64,000 bases of DNA from positions 124,001-188,000 of the forward strand of contig NZ_LJOD01000001.1 in NCBI RefSeq assembly GCF_001295265.1, given 5' to 3'. The notes under the pieces were generated by a model. It saw only the letters and a list, made by a program, of their open reading frames with translations. It was not told the DNA's origin and did not search any database. The stretch comes from Chryseobacterium indologenes. Its GTDB lineage: Bacteria > Bacteroidota > Bacteroidia > Flavobacteriales > Weeksellaceae. This document shows positions 16,835 through 25,673 of this stretch, in pieces; position 1 is the stretch's first letter; each line of letters starts with the position of its first letter. A program made the translations under genes and the position numbers.

Positions 16835-17830
16835 TTATTTTTTAAGCAATTGCCCTCCGATGTTTCCGGCAGCAGAACCGGCTCCGGCACTTGCGATATT
16901 TCCGGCTTTCATTGCAGTTTGGTTTACATTGCGTGTAAAGTTTCCTGCACCACCTGCCTGAATTACCCAACCTGTTACCGTTGGAATAGTGAAGTACCCG
17001 ATGATGCCGATAATCATAAAAATGATATATACCGTATTGGAGGTGTCGGGAATGAATGTCGGGTCTGACAGCATTGCGATATCCTTTTCCAATATGAGGG
17101 ACTGTATTCGTGCCAGCATCGAGCTGAACAAATCCGAAACGGGAAGCCATAGGTAAACACTTACGTACCTCGTGAGCCATTGCGTGAGCGTGGATTGAAA
17201 GCCATCCCACACCGAGATGGCAAAGGCAATGGGACCGAGAATACTTAACACAATCAGGAAAAACGTTCGTATGGTATCAATAACCAATGCTGCCGCCTGA
17301 AAGAGTATCTCCAGCAGATTTCTGAACCAGTCCTTGATGGCTTTTTCTATCTGATAGGCTGTCCTATCCATATACATTCCCGCCATTGTACCAATGTCTG
17401 ATGGCGACCATCCCAACTCGTCCAGTTTTTTATCAAACTCTTCGTCTGATACCATAAAGGCGGTTTCAGGATTTCTGACCATTGCTTCGTATTCCAACTG
17501 GTCTTTCTGTTGTTGGAGCTTGTTCAGGTCAAGCACCTGGTCTTCGAGTATTTGGTGTGTTCCTACAACCACCGGACTTAACACCGCATTGATGGTTCCC
17601 AAAACGATAGTTGGAAAAAACATAATGCAAAGACCTAATGCAAACGGACGGAGCAAAGGAAACATATCAATAGGTTCGGCACGGCTTAAAGCCTGCCAAA
17701 CCTTTAATGCTACATAGAACAATGCTCCCAATCCCGCCAAACCCTTAGCTACTGCCGCCATATCGCCTGCAAGCGGCATCATATCGTCGTAAAGCGAACG
17801 CAGGAGTTCGTGAAGATTATCCCATTCCAT
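16835..17830 (-). CDS. traJ: conjugative transfer protein TraJ (VirB6-like)
   Basis: A 331-residue polytopic protein with at least five membrane segments (for example FALGLCIMFFPTIVLGTINA near residue 87, AALVIDTIRTFFLIVLSILG near 180, VYIIFMIIGIIGYFTIPTV near 270), with a small Gly/Ala-rich tail. It corresponds to TraJ of CTnDOT-type elements and plays the inner-membrane channel role of VirB6. Starts 2 nt after the traI stop codon. Confidence 0.85.
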   Translation of the reverse strand: MEWDNLHELLRSLYDDMMPLAGDMAAVAKGLAGLGALFYVALKVWQALSRAEPIDMFPLLRPFALGLCIMFFPTIVLGTINAVLSPVVVGTHQILEDQVLDLNKLQQQKDQLEYEAMVRNPETAFMVSDEEFDKKLDELGWSPSDIGTMAGMYMDRTAYQIEKAIKDWFRNLLEILFQAAALVIDTIRTFFLIVLSILGPIAFAISVWDGFQSTLTQWLTRYVSVYLWLPVSDLFSSMLARIQSLILEKDIAMLSDPTFIPDTSNTVYIIFMIIGIIGYFTIPTVTGWVIQAGGAGNFTRNVNQTAMKAGNIASAGAGSAAGNIGGQLLKK

Positions 17831-17832
17831 TT

Positions 17833-18465
17833 TTACCAGTATTTTTGGTTAGCAGTTCCATAGAGTTCAAGCACTCTTTGGGCATCATTTTTCTTTTTCG
17901 CTCTCAGGTAGCTGACAGAGATATTTTTGTTGGTGTAGTAGCGAACAAGACTGTGATAATCCTTAACTTCTTTGTACACACGGTCAATAATCTCCATACG
18001 CTCCTTATCGTTAAGCGAAAGGCTTGAAGAGGTTATAATCTGTTTGAGTTCTTTCAACAGTTCGGTGCTTTCGTTGAGCAGTGCCGAGTACCCGTTGCCG
18101 ATAGCCACCAATTCATTTGGTTTGAAATTGGGGTCATTCATCATCTTACCGAAATTGGTAACATACATTTCGGACACATCGCCTACCAGCAATACCGTTT
18201 GCTGAACCTTACGGGCATCTTTTACAAGATTATTTACAGCTTGTAGCTTGTCGTAATATTCCTTGCCCTGCTTGTACACTTTTTCCACTTCCTTGAAATT
18301 TTTAATCACATTGGATACTGTGGATGAAGTCTGTACGATTTCATTTGCAGAGTTTAGAATACCTGAAGCTAAATTTGCAGGGTCGGTTACTACAAATTGG
18401 GCTTTTGCTGACGGTGCTACGGCGAGCATTAGTGCCGTACACACCATTAAAAACATTTTTTTCAT
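17833..18465 (-). CDS. traI: conjugative transfer protein TraI (DUF4141)
   Basis: A 210-residue exported protein with a signal peptide (MKKMFLMVCTALMLAVAPSA) and a helical body (residues about 45-200, for example NFKEVEKVYKQGKEYYDKL). It matches DUF4141/TraI, placed after traG as usual, and is similar in role to VirB5-type periplasmic proteins (inferred). It must not be confused with the F-plasmid TraI relaxase. Confidence 0.8.
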   Translation of the reverse strand: MKKMFLMVCTALMLAVAPSAKAQFVVTDPANLASGILNSANEIVQTSSTVSNVIKNFKEVEKVYKQGKEYYDKLQAVNNLVKDARKVQQTVLLVGDVSEMYVTNFGKMMNDPNFKPNELVAIGNGYSALLNESTELLKELKQIITSSSLSLNDKERMEIIDRVYKEVKDYHSLVRYYTNKNISVSYLRAKKKNDAQRVLELYGTANQKYW

Positions 18466-18492
18466 TGTCTTGAAATTTTAAATTGTTAATGA

Positions 18493-20994
18493 TTATTGAT
18501 TTACATTGTCCCGCCGTTGCATTGCGATATGCTTAATGGCGAGTTCTACATTACCGTCCAATTCGGAAGCGAGTTGCATCACTTCCATTTTTTCGGTTTC
18601 TTCGGTCGTATAGGCGAGGTATTCCTCCAGACTAACTTCCGTGGCATACACTGCCGAGTGTGTTCCGCCTAATCCAATCCAAACCTCCTTGTACAGTCGG
18701 CTTGCATCGTTATTCATATTGATGGATAGTACCTGTCCTTTCTCTTTGTCCGTCAATCCGAGCATTGCCTGTATGTCATCGAATTTGTTCATATACTTTC
18801 GCTGGTCTAAGAGAATTTTGCAGTCCGAATTGTTGATGATACTTTCCTTGACAATAGGCGATTGGATAATGTCATCGACCTCCTGTGTTACGACAATGGC
18901 TTCGCCGAAAAACTTCCTAACCGTTTTAAAGAGGTATTTGATGTATTCCGCCATTCCTTCTTTGGCAATCGCTTTCCACGCTTCCTCAATCAGTATCAGC
19001 TTGCGAATGCCTTTCAGCCTACGCATCTTGTTAATGAACACTTCCATAATGATGATCGTGACTATGGGAAAGAGGATTTTGTGGTCTTTTATGGCATCAA
19101 TTTCAAAAACAATAAACCGCTTAGATAATAGGTCTAATTGCTTGTCCGAGTTCAGCAGATAGTCGTATTCGCCACCTTTGTAATAAGGTTCGAGTACGTT
19201 TAAAAAATTGGCAATGTCAAAGTCTTTTTCACGAACCTGTTTTTCTTCCAATACCTTACGGTAATCGCCTTTTACATACTCGTAAAAGCCATTGAAAGAC
19301 GGATAAGTGTCATCTTGTTTGATACGCTCGATATAACCAGAAACCGCATTGGAAAGTGCCACTTCTTCCGAACGGGTTGGCGGTTCATCATCACGTTTCC
19401 ATAAAGTCAATATCAAAGTCTTGATACTCTCTCGTTTTTCAATATCGAATACACCGTCATCGGTATAAAAAGGGTTAAAAGCAATGGGATTATCTTCGGT
19501 ATAAGTGAAGTAAACACCGTCTTCGCCTTTGGTTTTGCCTTTGATGAGTTCACACAATCCCTGATACGAGTTACCCGTATCTACCAGCAGTACGTGAGCC
19601 CCTTGCTCGAAATATTGGCGTACCATATGATTTGTGAAAAAGGATTTTCCCGAACCTGATGGTCCCAAAATGAATTTGTTGCGGTTCGTGATAATCCCCC
19701 TTTTCATTGGCAGATCGGATATATCCAAATGGATTGGCTTTCCTGTAAGTCTGTCAGCCATTTTAATTCCGAAAGGGGACGGCGAATTGTGGTAGTTCGT
19801 TTCTTCAGTAAAGAAACACAGAGCAGGCTCTATGAACGTGTAAAAACTTTCCTCACTCGGAAAGTCGCCCGCATTGCCCGGCATTGCCGCCCAATACAAT
19901 GTGGCTACGTCCGTTGTATTGTGGCGAGGCTTACATTCCATCAATGCCAATGCACTACCACAATCGTTTTTCAACTGTTTAAGTTCGTTCGGGTCTTCCG
20001 ACCACGCCATTATATTGAAATGTGAACGAACAGAAGATAGTCCGAAACTGTGAGCTTCATTCAGGTATTTTTCTATCCACTCTTTGTTGATTTGATTGGC
20101 ACGACTGTACCGAGCCAAAGAGTGCATATTCCGTGCAGACTTCTCAAATTTTTGCAGGTTGTCCTCACTGTTATCCAAGAATATGTATTGATTGTAAATG
20201 TGGTTACAGCTCAACAGCAACCCTACGGGAGCAGCAAAAGACAAACGGCAGTCGCTTCGGTCAGTCGATAGTTTTTCAAAACGGGTATCAGCCGAAACGG
20301 TTGCTGGCAGGTCGTCTGTATCGGACAAAGTGTGCAACGACAATCTTTTGTTTCCGATACGCACTTCCTCTGCATTTAAAGCGATGTCCTGCATTGGTGT
20401 TCCTGCTTCTCTTGAAAGTGTCAGGTATTGTTCCAACAATCCCTGTCTTTCGTCCGTTCCGATGATGTCATCTTCGGTCAATCGTCGCAGGGTTATGAAA
20501 CCGCTATCGTTCACGATACGCTCAAATTGTGCCACCGCTTCCATAAATCGGTGTATCGTTTCCTTATTGATTTCCTTTGGAATGAGCGTGCCTTTACAAA
20601 GCGAACTGAAGTTGCTTTGCATTCGCATTCTGTTCTTGGTCGTCTTCGTCAGGAACAGGTAGCAATAATGGTTCAGGAACGGTCGCTCGTTGAAATGGCG
20701 TTGATAGGATTTTGACAAAAAACTTTGGTCTTCCTGTGCCAAATCGGGAGCATAACTCTCTTTGATGTACCAATCCTGTTTGTGAACGACCGTAAAATCG
20801 GGCAAGGTTTTAATAGCCTTGTGCCAAGCGGAATGAATGGCTTCATACTCTGCCGAAGCAACGGTAAACAGTTCCGGTAACCGTACTTCAAAACAGGCGG
20901 TAATGTCTGCATCTTTGGAAAGAATGCAGTTGTTCTCTACTGCCAGCAAGGGAAATTTGTTTTCCAATGTGGCTGTTTTAGCTACATTTCTCAT
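18493..20994 (-). CDS. traG: conjugation ATPase TraG (VirB4-like)
   Basis: An 833-residue ATPase that powers assembly of the transfer channel at the inner membrane. The Walker A motif GPSGSGKSFF lies near residue 441 and Walker B LILIEEAWKAI near 664. VirB4-type sequences such as VVTQEVDDIIQSPI and SDCKILLDQRKY follow. The N-terminal 400 residues are the usual VirB4 leader domain. The start codon overlaps the traF stop by 4 nt (ATGA). Full length; no broken motif seen. Confidence 0.9.
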   Translation of the reverse strand: MRNVAKTATLENKFPLLAVENNCILSKDADITACFEVRLPELFTVASAEYEAIHSAWHKAIKTLPDFTVVHKQDWYIKESYAPDLAQEDQSFLSKSYQRHFNERPFLNHYCYLFLTKTTKNRMRMQSNFSSLCKGTLIPKEINKETIHRFMEAVAQFERIVNDSGFITLRRLTEDDIIGTDERQGLLEQYLTLSREAGTPMQDIALNAEEVRIGNKRLSLHTLSDTDDLPATVSADTRFEKLSTDRSDCRLSFAAPVGLLLSCNHIYNQYIFLDNSEDNLQKFEKSARNMHSLARYSRANQINKEWIEKYLNEAHSFGLSSVRSHFNIMAWSEDPNELKQLKNDCGSALALMECKPRHNTTDVATLYWAAMPGNAGDFPSEESFYTFIEPALCFFTEETNYHNSPSPFGIKMADRLTGKPIHLDISDLPMKRGIITNRNKFILGPSGSGKSFFTNHMVRQYFEQGAHVLLVDTGNSYQGLCELIKGKTKGEDGVYFTYTEDNPIAFNPFYTDDGVFDIEKRESIKTLILTLWKRDDEPPTRSEEVALSNAVSGYIERIKQDDTYPSFNGFYEYVKGDYRKVLEEKQVREKDFDIANFLNVLEPYYKGGEYDYLLNSDKQLDLLSKRFIVFEIDAIKDHKILFPIVTIIIMEVFINKMRRLKGIRKLILIEEAWKAIAKEGMAEYIKYLFKTVRKFFGEAIVVTQEVDDIIQSPIVKESIINNSDCKILLDQRKYMNKFDDIQAMLGLTDKEKGQVLSINMNNDASRLYKEVWIGLGGTHSAVYATEVSLEEYLAYTTEETEKMEVMQLASELDGNVELAIKHIAMQRRDNVNQ

Positions 20995-21320
20995 ACGGTT
21001 TTGGGTTTAGGAGTGAATTTTAAATACCTGTGTACAGGCTTGCGACAAATGATGTAGCGGGGATGCCTTTTAATGGCTCCCAACTTCATCAGTCCGTGTT
21101 CGCCATACTTCCTGTTCAGTGAAAAGGTCTGCCAGATGATAAGTGAAGCACCTCCACCTCCGAGGAACAGACAGATGTAAGAATTTACACCTGCCATATA
21201 CAGTATCATCACGAAAATGAGCGTACCGAGCAATCCACCTGCGAAGATGAAGAGGTACTGTGCTTTCAGCCCCTTAAATTCCACCGTTCTTCCGATGCCT
21301 TTGTTGATATTATAATTCAT
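20991..21320 (-). CDS. traF: conjugative transfer protein TraF (DUF4133, VirB3-like)
   Basis: A 109-residue protein with two close membrane segments (YLFIFAGGLLGTLIFVMILY, then YICLFLGGGGASLIIW) and a basic C-terminal tail, matching DUF4133/TraF and the VirB3 role next to the VirB4 ATPase. I chose the Met at 21320 (MNYNINKGIGRTVEFKGLKA), the family start; the open frame continues to 21395 inside traE. Confidence 0.85.
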   Translation of the reverse strand: MNYNINKGIGRTVEFKGLKAQYLFIFAGGLLGTLIFVMILYMAGVNSYICLFLGGGGASLIIWQTFSLNRKYGEHGLMKLGAIKRHPRYIICRKPVHRYLKFTPKPKTV

Positions 21321-21331
21321 AAGGCAAAGGA

Positions 21332-21637
21332 TTAAAGGAAGAATGAACGCAGAATGGTAGCCGCCACAATCAGGAAGATACACGCACCGAACCACGAAGC
21401 TGCCGTCTTCGAGGTATCGGGGTCGCCACTACTGAATTTGTTGTACACCTTAACGCCTCCGATGAGCCCAACCACCGCACCGATGGCGTAGATTAACTGG
21501 GTTGCGGGGTCGAAATAGCTTGTTACCATTTGGGTAGCTTCGTTGATACCTGCCGAGCCGTTTCCCTGTGCGAAAGCACCAATTCCTGACAGCATCGCCA
21601 CGGCTGCCAGCAAAACTTTTTTTCTCTGTTTTTCCAT
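21332..21637 (-). CDS. traE: conjugative transfer protein TraE (DUF4134, VirB2-like)
   Basis: A 101-residue pilin-like protein: signal segment (KVLLAAVAMLSGIGAFA), then QGNGSAGINEATQMVTSYFD and two membrane helices (LIYAIGAVVGLIGGVKVYNK and ASWFGACIFLIVAATIL). It matches DUF4134/TraE and probably the VirB2 role. It is the first gene of the channel operon, and the dispersed ICE motif stands about 90-117 nt upstream. Confidence 0.85.
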   Translation of the reverse strand: MEKQRKKVLLAAVAMLSGIGAFAQGNGSAGINEATQMVTSYFDPATQLIYAIGAVVGLIGGVKVYNKFSSGDPDTSKTAASWFGACIFLIVAATILRSFFL

Positions 21638-21726
21638 AATTGAAACACATTAATTTGTTATTGTTATCCCACACCCTGCGGGCTTTCGGGACAAATGTCT
21701 TATGGAAAATGAGGCGTTGCCGTAAA

Positions 21727-21754
21727 GTGGCACTCAAAGGAAGTGTTTGGCGTT
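21727..21754 (-). promoter_or_regulatory. dispersed ICE motif, site 2 (before traE)
   Basis: The plus strand shows GTGGCACTC, AAAGG and AGTGTTTGGCGTT (21742-21754). In the sense of traE this reads AACGCCAAACACT followed by TTTGAGTGCCAC, the same GCCAAACACT / GCCAC pattern as at the other sites. It marks an independent start for the traE-traQ operon. Confidence 0.6.
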
Positions 21755-21788
21755 CAATGGCTTTATAGTGGTATGTTTTGGAATAAAA

Positions 21789-21818
21789 AAACGCCAAGCA
21801 TTTTACTGTTTGGCGTTT
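21789..21818 (-). terminator. terminator between the two tra operons
   Basis: AAACGCCAA (21789-21797) pairs with TTGGCGTTT (21810-21818). On the minus strand a T-run follows. It lies 19 nt beyond the stop of the gene at 21837 and separates the traA-led unit from the traE-led unit. The arm also contains the GCCAA core of the dispersed motif. Confidence 0.7.
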
Positions 21819-21836
21819 AATAATCGGGGCGTTATT

Positions 21837-22625
21837 TTACATTTTTCTGCCTTTTCGTTTATTGGTCTTTGGCTCATTGATTTGTTGTTTTTCGTTCTTT
21901 TCCTTTTGCTTCTTTTCTAATTTAAGATTGCTTTCTATTAAGCCGACAAGAAAAGTTTCTTTCCAGGGGATATGCTTTGCAGTAAAATGTATTTTAAAAT
22001 TATCCTTATCAATTCCGTGATTAAGTTCAAAACCATATTTTCTATTCCAGCCAATTCTATCAAGTAATCTTTCTGACGGAAATTCCACAGCAATTAAATC
22101 TTTGGGAAGCTCTTTTATGTTTTTATAATCCGGCTCCTGAAATTCGTGTGTTGTAGGATTGTACGGAATGGTATAGGTTCTTGCCTCTAAATCGTAGTAG
22201 CTTTCAACTTTTGAAAATTTGATGCCTTTGGATAGAAAATCATCTTTCGGGCGAAGCATATTCATTCTCAAATCCACATAAAAGGTATGCCCTGCAATAT
22301 CAACGGTAGGCAACACGCCTTTATTTACCCGTAAATCATAGGCTTTTTCCGGCTTTGTTGTCGTTTCCTTTTCTTCACGTATTTTAACAGCCCAATCTAC
22401 ATAGGCTTTGGCATCATCTATATTGTTGGGTACGGATTTTCTATACCCTGATATCTTGCTGTCATCAAGCCCAACGATATATCCGTGATTGGGAAATTCG
22501 TCAGATTTATAGACAATGATAAGATTGTCTATATCTTTACCGACCACATTATTTTTATGGCTGGCGATGGTATAATCTTTATATTCCTCGAATATATAAT
22601 CCGGGTCATCTTTGGACTTAATCAT
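21837..22625 (-). CDS. uncharacterised ICE protein with basic tail
   Basis: A 262-residue soluble protein; I cannot name the family. It starts MIKSKDDPDYIFEEYKDYTI, has a middle part with mixed strands (GVLPTVDIAGHTFYVDLRMN), and ends in a Lys/Arg-rich tail (KTNKRKGRKM) that resembles the tails of the DUF3945 protein (SKGRKV) and of MobB (KRQRGQK). Such tails may bind DNA. It is the last gene of the traA-led operon. Confidence 0.6.
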   Translation of the reverse strand: MIKSKDDPDYIFEEYKDYTIASHKNNVVGKDIDNLIIVYKSDEFPNHGYIVGLDDSKISGYRKSVPNNIDDAKAYVDWAVKIREEKETTTKPEKAYDLRVNKGVLPTVDIAGHTFYVDLRMNMLRPKDDFLSKGIKFSKVESYYDLEARTYTIPYNPTTHEFQEPDYKNIKELPKDLIAVEFPSERLLDRIGWNRKYGFELNHGIDKDNFKIHFTAKHIPWKETFLVGLIESNLKLEKKQKEKNEKQQINEPKTNKRKGRKM

Positions 22626-22662
22626 ATCTGTGTGTTTAGGGCATTATTTTCAGAATTACCGA

Positions 22663-23304
22663 TTATATAAAATCGGCAATATCAAAATCACTTAAATCAT
22701 TTTTCCGCAAATTGGAAGAACCGGCTTCGGTATCAGATGATGAAAGTGTGCTGTCCAAAAGCTCGGCAATCTTTCTTGAAGCACCTTGCATTGAACTTTC
22801 CAGTAGAGCAAATAATTCGGTTCCCTGTAATCTTTGAACTATATCAATCGCTGTTTCCTTTTGGGCTGGTTCCAATGTTTCTTTTTGGAGCAACACCCCC
22901 ACGTTGTTTAGTTCTTCAAAGGTAACCCCCTGGGCATAACCGTCATCGCTACCGGAAGTTCTGTACCTGTTCAAATCTTCTTCTTCCTCTGCTAAATCGG
23001 GTACATTATTACTGAACACCTTATCCAATTCTTCCTGCGGAATTTGAATGCTGACGTTTTCGTTTGCGTCGTATTCGATGTCTAAATTATCTACATCTAC
23101 TTCCTGTTCCGTTATTTGGCTTTCATTGGCAGTATTTGGCACTGATTGGCTTCTTACGGGCTTCGGTTGCCCCATAATATCGGGCAGTTTCGGATTGACT
23201 TTTTCCGGTTTCGGTTTTTGCTCCGACTTTCTTTTAATAACAATCTTATCCTGCAAAAGCAGGGCAATAACTATCAAAAGGCATATTACAATTACTATTT
23301 CCAT
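22663..23304 (-). CDS. TraD-like membrane-anchored transfer protein
   Basis: A 213-residue protein with an N-terminal membrane helix (MEIVIVICLLIVIALLL), a basic stretch, then a long acidic, flexible region (EEEEDLNRYRTSGSDDG) and a C-terminal helical part. Position after the DUF3408 genes and overall layout fit TraD of CTnDOT-type elements; this TraD is unrelated to the F-plasmid coupling protein. Name given from context only. Confidence 0.55.
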   Translation of the reverse strand: MEIVIVICLLIVIALLLQDKIVIKRKSEQKPKPEKVNPKLPDIMGQPKPVRSQSVPNTANESQITEQEVDVDNLDIEYDANENVSIQIPQEELDKVFSNNVPDLAEEEEDLNRYRTSGSDDGYAQGVTFEELNNVGVLLQKETLEPAQKETAIDIVQRLQGTELFALLESSMQGASRKIAELLDSTLSSSDTEAGSSNLRKNDLSDFDIADFI

Positions 23305-23306
23305 CG

Positions 23307-23579
23307 CTAAAAAATTGGTTTATTCTGTTTGTTATAATACTCAATGATGTCTTCGCCAAATTCCTTGAAGTGATGTTCAAGAATGTTGTCTATTAAAGAG
23401 TAAAGCGTGGCTTTGTCCTCTCTCGATACCTGTACAATACGAAGCAACCGTTCGTGGTATTCGGGGCGTATGTACACTACTTTTCCGTGCCGTCCTGACG
23501 GAAAGCGGTTGATGAGGAATAAAGAGGGATAAGGGTTTTTCCGCTCTTTATTTTTCTGATTTTTTCTATTGCTGTTCAT
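23307..23579 (-). CDS. DUF3408 protein, third copy
   Basis: A 90-residue protein made almost only of the DUF3408 unit: VVYIRPEYHERLLRIVQVSR, then SLIDNILEHHFKEFGEDI, ending NKPIF. The unit resembles a ribbon-helix-helix DNA-binding fold. It is most similar to the unit in the gene at 23875. The gene follows the second copy by 11 nt, and all three are co-transcribed after traA. Confidence 0.75.
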   Translation of the reverse strand: MNSNRKNQKNKERKNPYPSLFLINRFPSGRHGKVVYIRPEYHERLLRIVQVSREDKATLYSLIDNILEHHFKEFGEDIIEYYNKQNKPIF

Positions 23580-23590
23580 TGCTATAATTT

Positions 23591-23863
23591 TTAAAAAGTT
23601 GGTTTGTTTGCTTTGTCGTAAAGCTCTTTCATTTCTACCCCGAAATCATCAAAATGATGCTGAAGTAAATTCTGCAAATAATCGGCAAGGGTCAGCTTGC
23701 CACCACCAAGCATAAATACAAGCAGGGTCAGTTTCTGATGAAACTCTTTGCTGATATATACCGTTTTTCCTTTCCTTGCCATAAATTCCGTAGGTGTAAG
23801 GAATGTAGATTTGTATTGAGCCGTGCGTAAGGCTTTGTCTGTTTTTTTGTTTGTATTTTTCAT
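23591..23863 (-). CDS. DUF3408 protein, second copy
   Basis: A 90-residue protein with the DUF3408 unit (VYISKEFHQKLTLLVFMLGG, then YLQNLLQHHFDDFGVEMKEL, ending NKPTF). It is the most diverged of the three. The middle contains a GGGK stretch in place of the SREDK or IGKDK of the others. Same operon. Confidence 0.75.
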   Translation of the reverse strand: MKNTNKKTDKALRTAQYKSTFLTPTEFMARKGKTVYISKEFHQKLTLLVFMLGGGKLTLADYLQNLLQHHFDDFGVEMKELYDKANKPTF

Positions 23864-23874
23864 AATCTGTTGCT

Positions 23875-24336
23875 TTAAAAAATAGGTTTAAACTTCTCAT
23901 TAAAATCATCGGTAATCGCTTTCTCAAACAATTCAAAATGGTGTTCGAGGATATTGTCGAGATAAGCATACAACGGTATCTTATCTTTTCCGATAACCTG
24001 TACGATACGGGACAGGCGTTCGTGATATTCCTGCCGGATATAGATGCTCTTATCGCCCCGCTTTTCCATAGAGTGCGTATTGAGGAAACGTTCACCATAA
24101 GTGCTGTCGGTATTTTTTTTGGCTTTTGTCCGCTCTCTTTGTACAGGTTTCTCTTGTGCTTGCTCCTTAATATCTTCTCTGATGATTTCTTCTTTAATTA
24201 CCTCTTTGGGAGGTTCTTTGGGAGTTTCGGCAGGAGGCTGTTGCATTCCTTCTTTGCGGACACCGCCAGCCATTAATGACATTACATATTCCTCGTCAAT
24301 TTCAGGGCTGTTTCTTTTTTTATTTCCTTTTTCCAT
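23875..24336 (-). CDS. DUF3408 protein, first copy (TraB/TraC-like)
   Basis: A 153-residue protein with an N-terminal charged, proline-rich region (PAETPKEPPKEVIKEEIIRE) and a C-terminal DUF3408 unit (SIYIRQEYHERLSRIVQVIG, ending FKPIF). Bacteroidota ICEs place such proteins directly after the ParA-like TraA, which recalls ParA/ParB-type pairs. The gene begins 5 nt after traA ends. Confidence 0.75.
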   Translation of the reverse strand: MEKGNKKRNSPEIDEEYVMSLMAGGVRKEGMQQPPAETPKEPPKEVIKEEIIREDIKEQAQEKPVQRERTKAKKNTDSTYGERFLNTHSMEKRGDKSIYIRQEYHERLSRIVQVIGKDKIPLYAYLDNILEHHFELFEKAITDDFNEKFKPIF

Positions 24337-24341
24337 AATCG

Positions 24342-25109
24342 TTACAGTTCAATGGTTCTTAAAAATTCTTGCATAAATAAATCCAACTGGCAGGCAGTCA
24401 TCAGCCTTTGGTCGGGCGGCAGCAAAGAAGAACGGAAAGGCGTTTTTTCCATTGCTTCGCTTTCTTTTCTGAAACGCTTGCTGTCCGTTACATAAATCTT
24501 CATCAGGGAGAAACCCAAATCCGCTATGAATTTGCCGTACAAATCATAGAGTTCCGATTTTTCACGCCTGTCCACCTGGTTCCAAAACAGATGGATGCCT
24601 TTAATGGTGCTTCCTCCGCTTTTCATAATAATATCCGTAAGAGCCTGTGTAAAGCTCAGTGTACTTTCCACGACAACCCTGTCAGCCGTGATAGGCGAAA
24701 AGATGTAATCCATTCCCATCAGGGTATGGAGTATTCCGGCAGAGTTGACCGTTCCGGGCAGGTCGAAGAAAACCACATCAAACGGAATGGTTGAGGATTT
24801 TATTAAGTTTTCGGCTTCTCCCAAAGCGGTTTCCGCTTTGCATTGCTCTATCGTGTAGGCTTTCTTGTTAATGGTCATAAACTGCCTGTGGGCAATCCGC
24901 TTAAAGTGTTCGTTTTCCTGTACTGCTTTCAAATCCCTTTCACGCATTTTCAATAAACTGTACTGTGGATAATCACAATCCAACACGGCTACATTGTAGC
25001 CCATTCGGTAATGGAGCAGACTTGCTACAAGTGCCGTAAATGTGCTTTTGCCAACGCCTCCTTTTTGAGAAGAAAAGGCAACGAACAGCGGTTTCTTTTT
25101 TGTTTCCAT
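24342..25109 (-). CDS. traA: ParA-family ATPase TraA
   Basis: A 255-residue ATPase with the deviant Walker A motif of ParA proteins (SSQKGGVGKSTFTALVASLL, residues about 13-32), a DCDYPQYS motif near 45 and DVVFFDLPGTV near 112. It may position the transfer complex or element DNA in the cell. It is the first gene of a leftward operon with three DUF3408 genes, traD-like and the 21837 gene, and has a leader of about 425 nt upstream. Confidence 0.85.
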   Translation of the reverse strand: METKKKPLFVAFSSQKGGVGKSTFTALVASLLHYRMGYNVAVLDCDYPQYSLLKMRERDLKAVQENEHFKRIAHRQFMTINKKAYTIEQCKAETALGEAENLIKSSTIPFDVVFFDLPGTVNSAGILHTLMGMDYIFSPITADRVVVESTLSFTQALTDIIMKSGGSTIKGIHLFWNQVDRREKSELYDLYGKFIADLGFSLMKIYVTDSKRFRKESEAMEKTPFRSSLLPPDQRLMTACQLDLFMQEFLRTIEL

Positions 25110-25136
25110 ATCTTAAAAATTTAAAGTTTCTACTTT

Positions 25137-25490
25137 CTTGCAGGCATTCCATCCTGCGGACTGTCTGCCAGTCATTCGGGTTTTCATTCCGGCTTCCTTG
25201 CAGGATAGCCAGCCATCTTGCCTGAACTTGTGCTTGCCTGCCTTTCTGCGATACGGCAGGACTGCAACCATTCTCGTTTGCTATCAGTCAGGAGAGCCGT
25301 CATTCCTGTATTCCTGCAAACCTGCATTCGTTCATTCAGGAAGCCTGTCTTGTGTGATTGCCTGCCGTCAGTCTATCACGCTTGCTTTTTTGCTTTCCTG
25401 CAATCTTGCAATCTTGCTTGCAGGATTGTCTGCATTTCTGAATGCTATCTGTCCGCTCTGAATGATTGTCCGACAGCGTTCCTGCCTGAA
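25137..25490 (-). repeat. traA leader with many short GCAGG/GCAAG repeats
   Basis: This 350-nt stretch has no credible gene. On the sense strand of traA it is filled with irregular repeats of GCAGGAAT, GCAAGATT, GCAGG and CAGGAATG at steps of about 8-12 nt; on the plus strand these read CCTGC and CTTGC. It is GC-richer than the flanks. It lies between the ICE motif at 25534 and the traA start, so it would be transcribed as a long untranslated leader. Function unknown. Confidence 0.6.
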
Positions 25491-25533
25491 ATCTGATACA
25501 AAGAACCAATGTTATTTTCCTTGTTGTACATAG

Positions 25534-25571
25534 GTGGCAGTGTTTGGCGTTCAAAGGCAGTGTTTGGCACT
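25534..25571 (-). promoter_or_regulatory. dispersed ICE motif, site 3 (doubled, between traA and mob genes)
   Basis: The plus strand shows GTGGCAGTGTTTGGCGTT (25534-25551) and AAGGCAGTGTTTGGCACT (25554-25571): two copies at a 20-nt step. In the sense of traA these are GCCAAACACTGCC twice, ending in GCCAC. It lies between the leftward traA operon and the rightward mob genes. Confidence 0.65.
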
Positions 25572-25673
25572 CTGTTACACTGCAATGCTTTCAGAAAGAG
25601 GACTTTACTTTGTAAAATGAATTTTATTAATGGATTTATGCAAAATCGAATGGACAAAACGGACTTTAACAGC

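Noticed and set aside
25137..25490. CRISPR array in the repeat-rich traA leader
   Set aside because: The repeats are only 5-8 nt, irregular and without uniform spacers; no cas genes are present.
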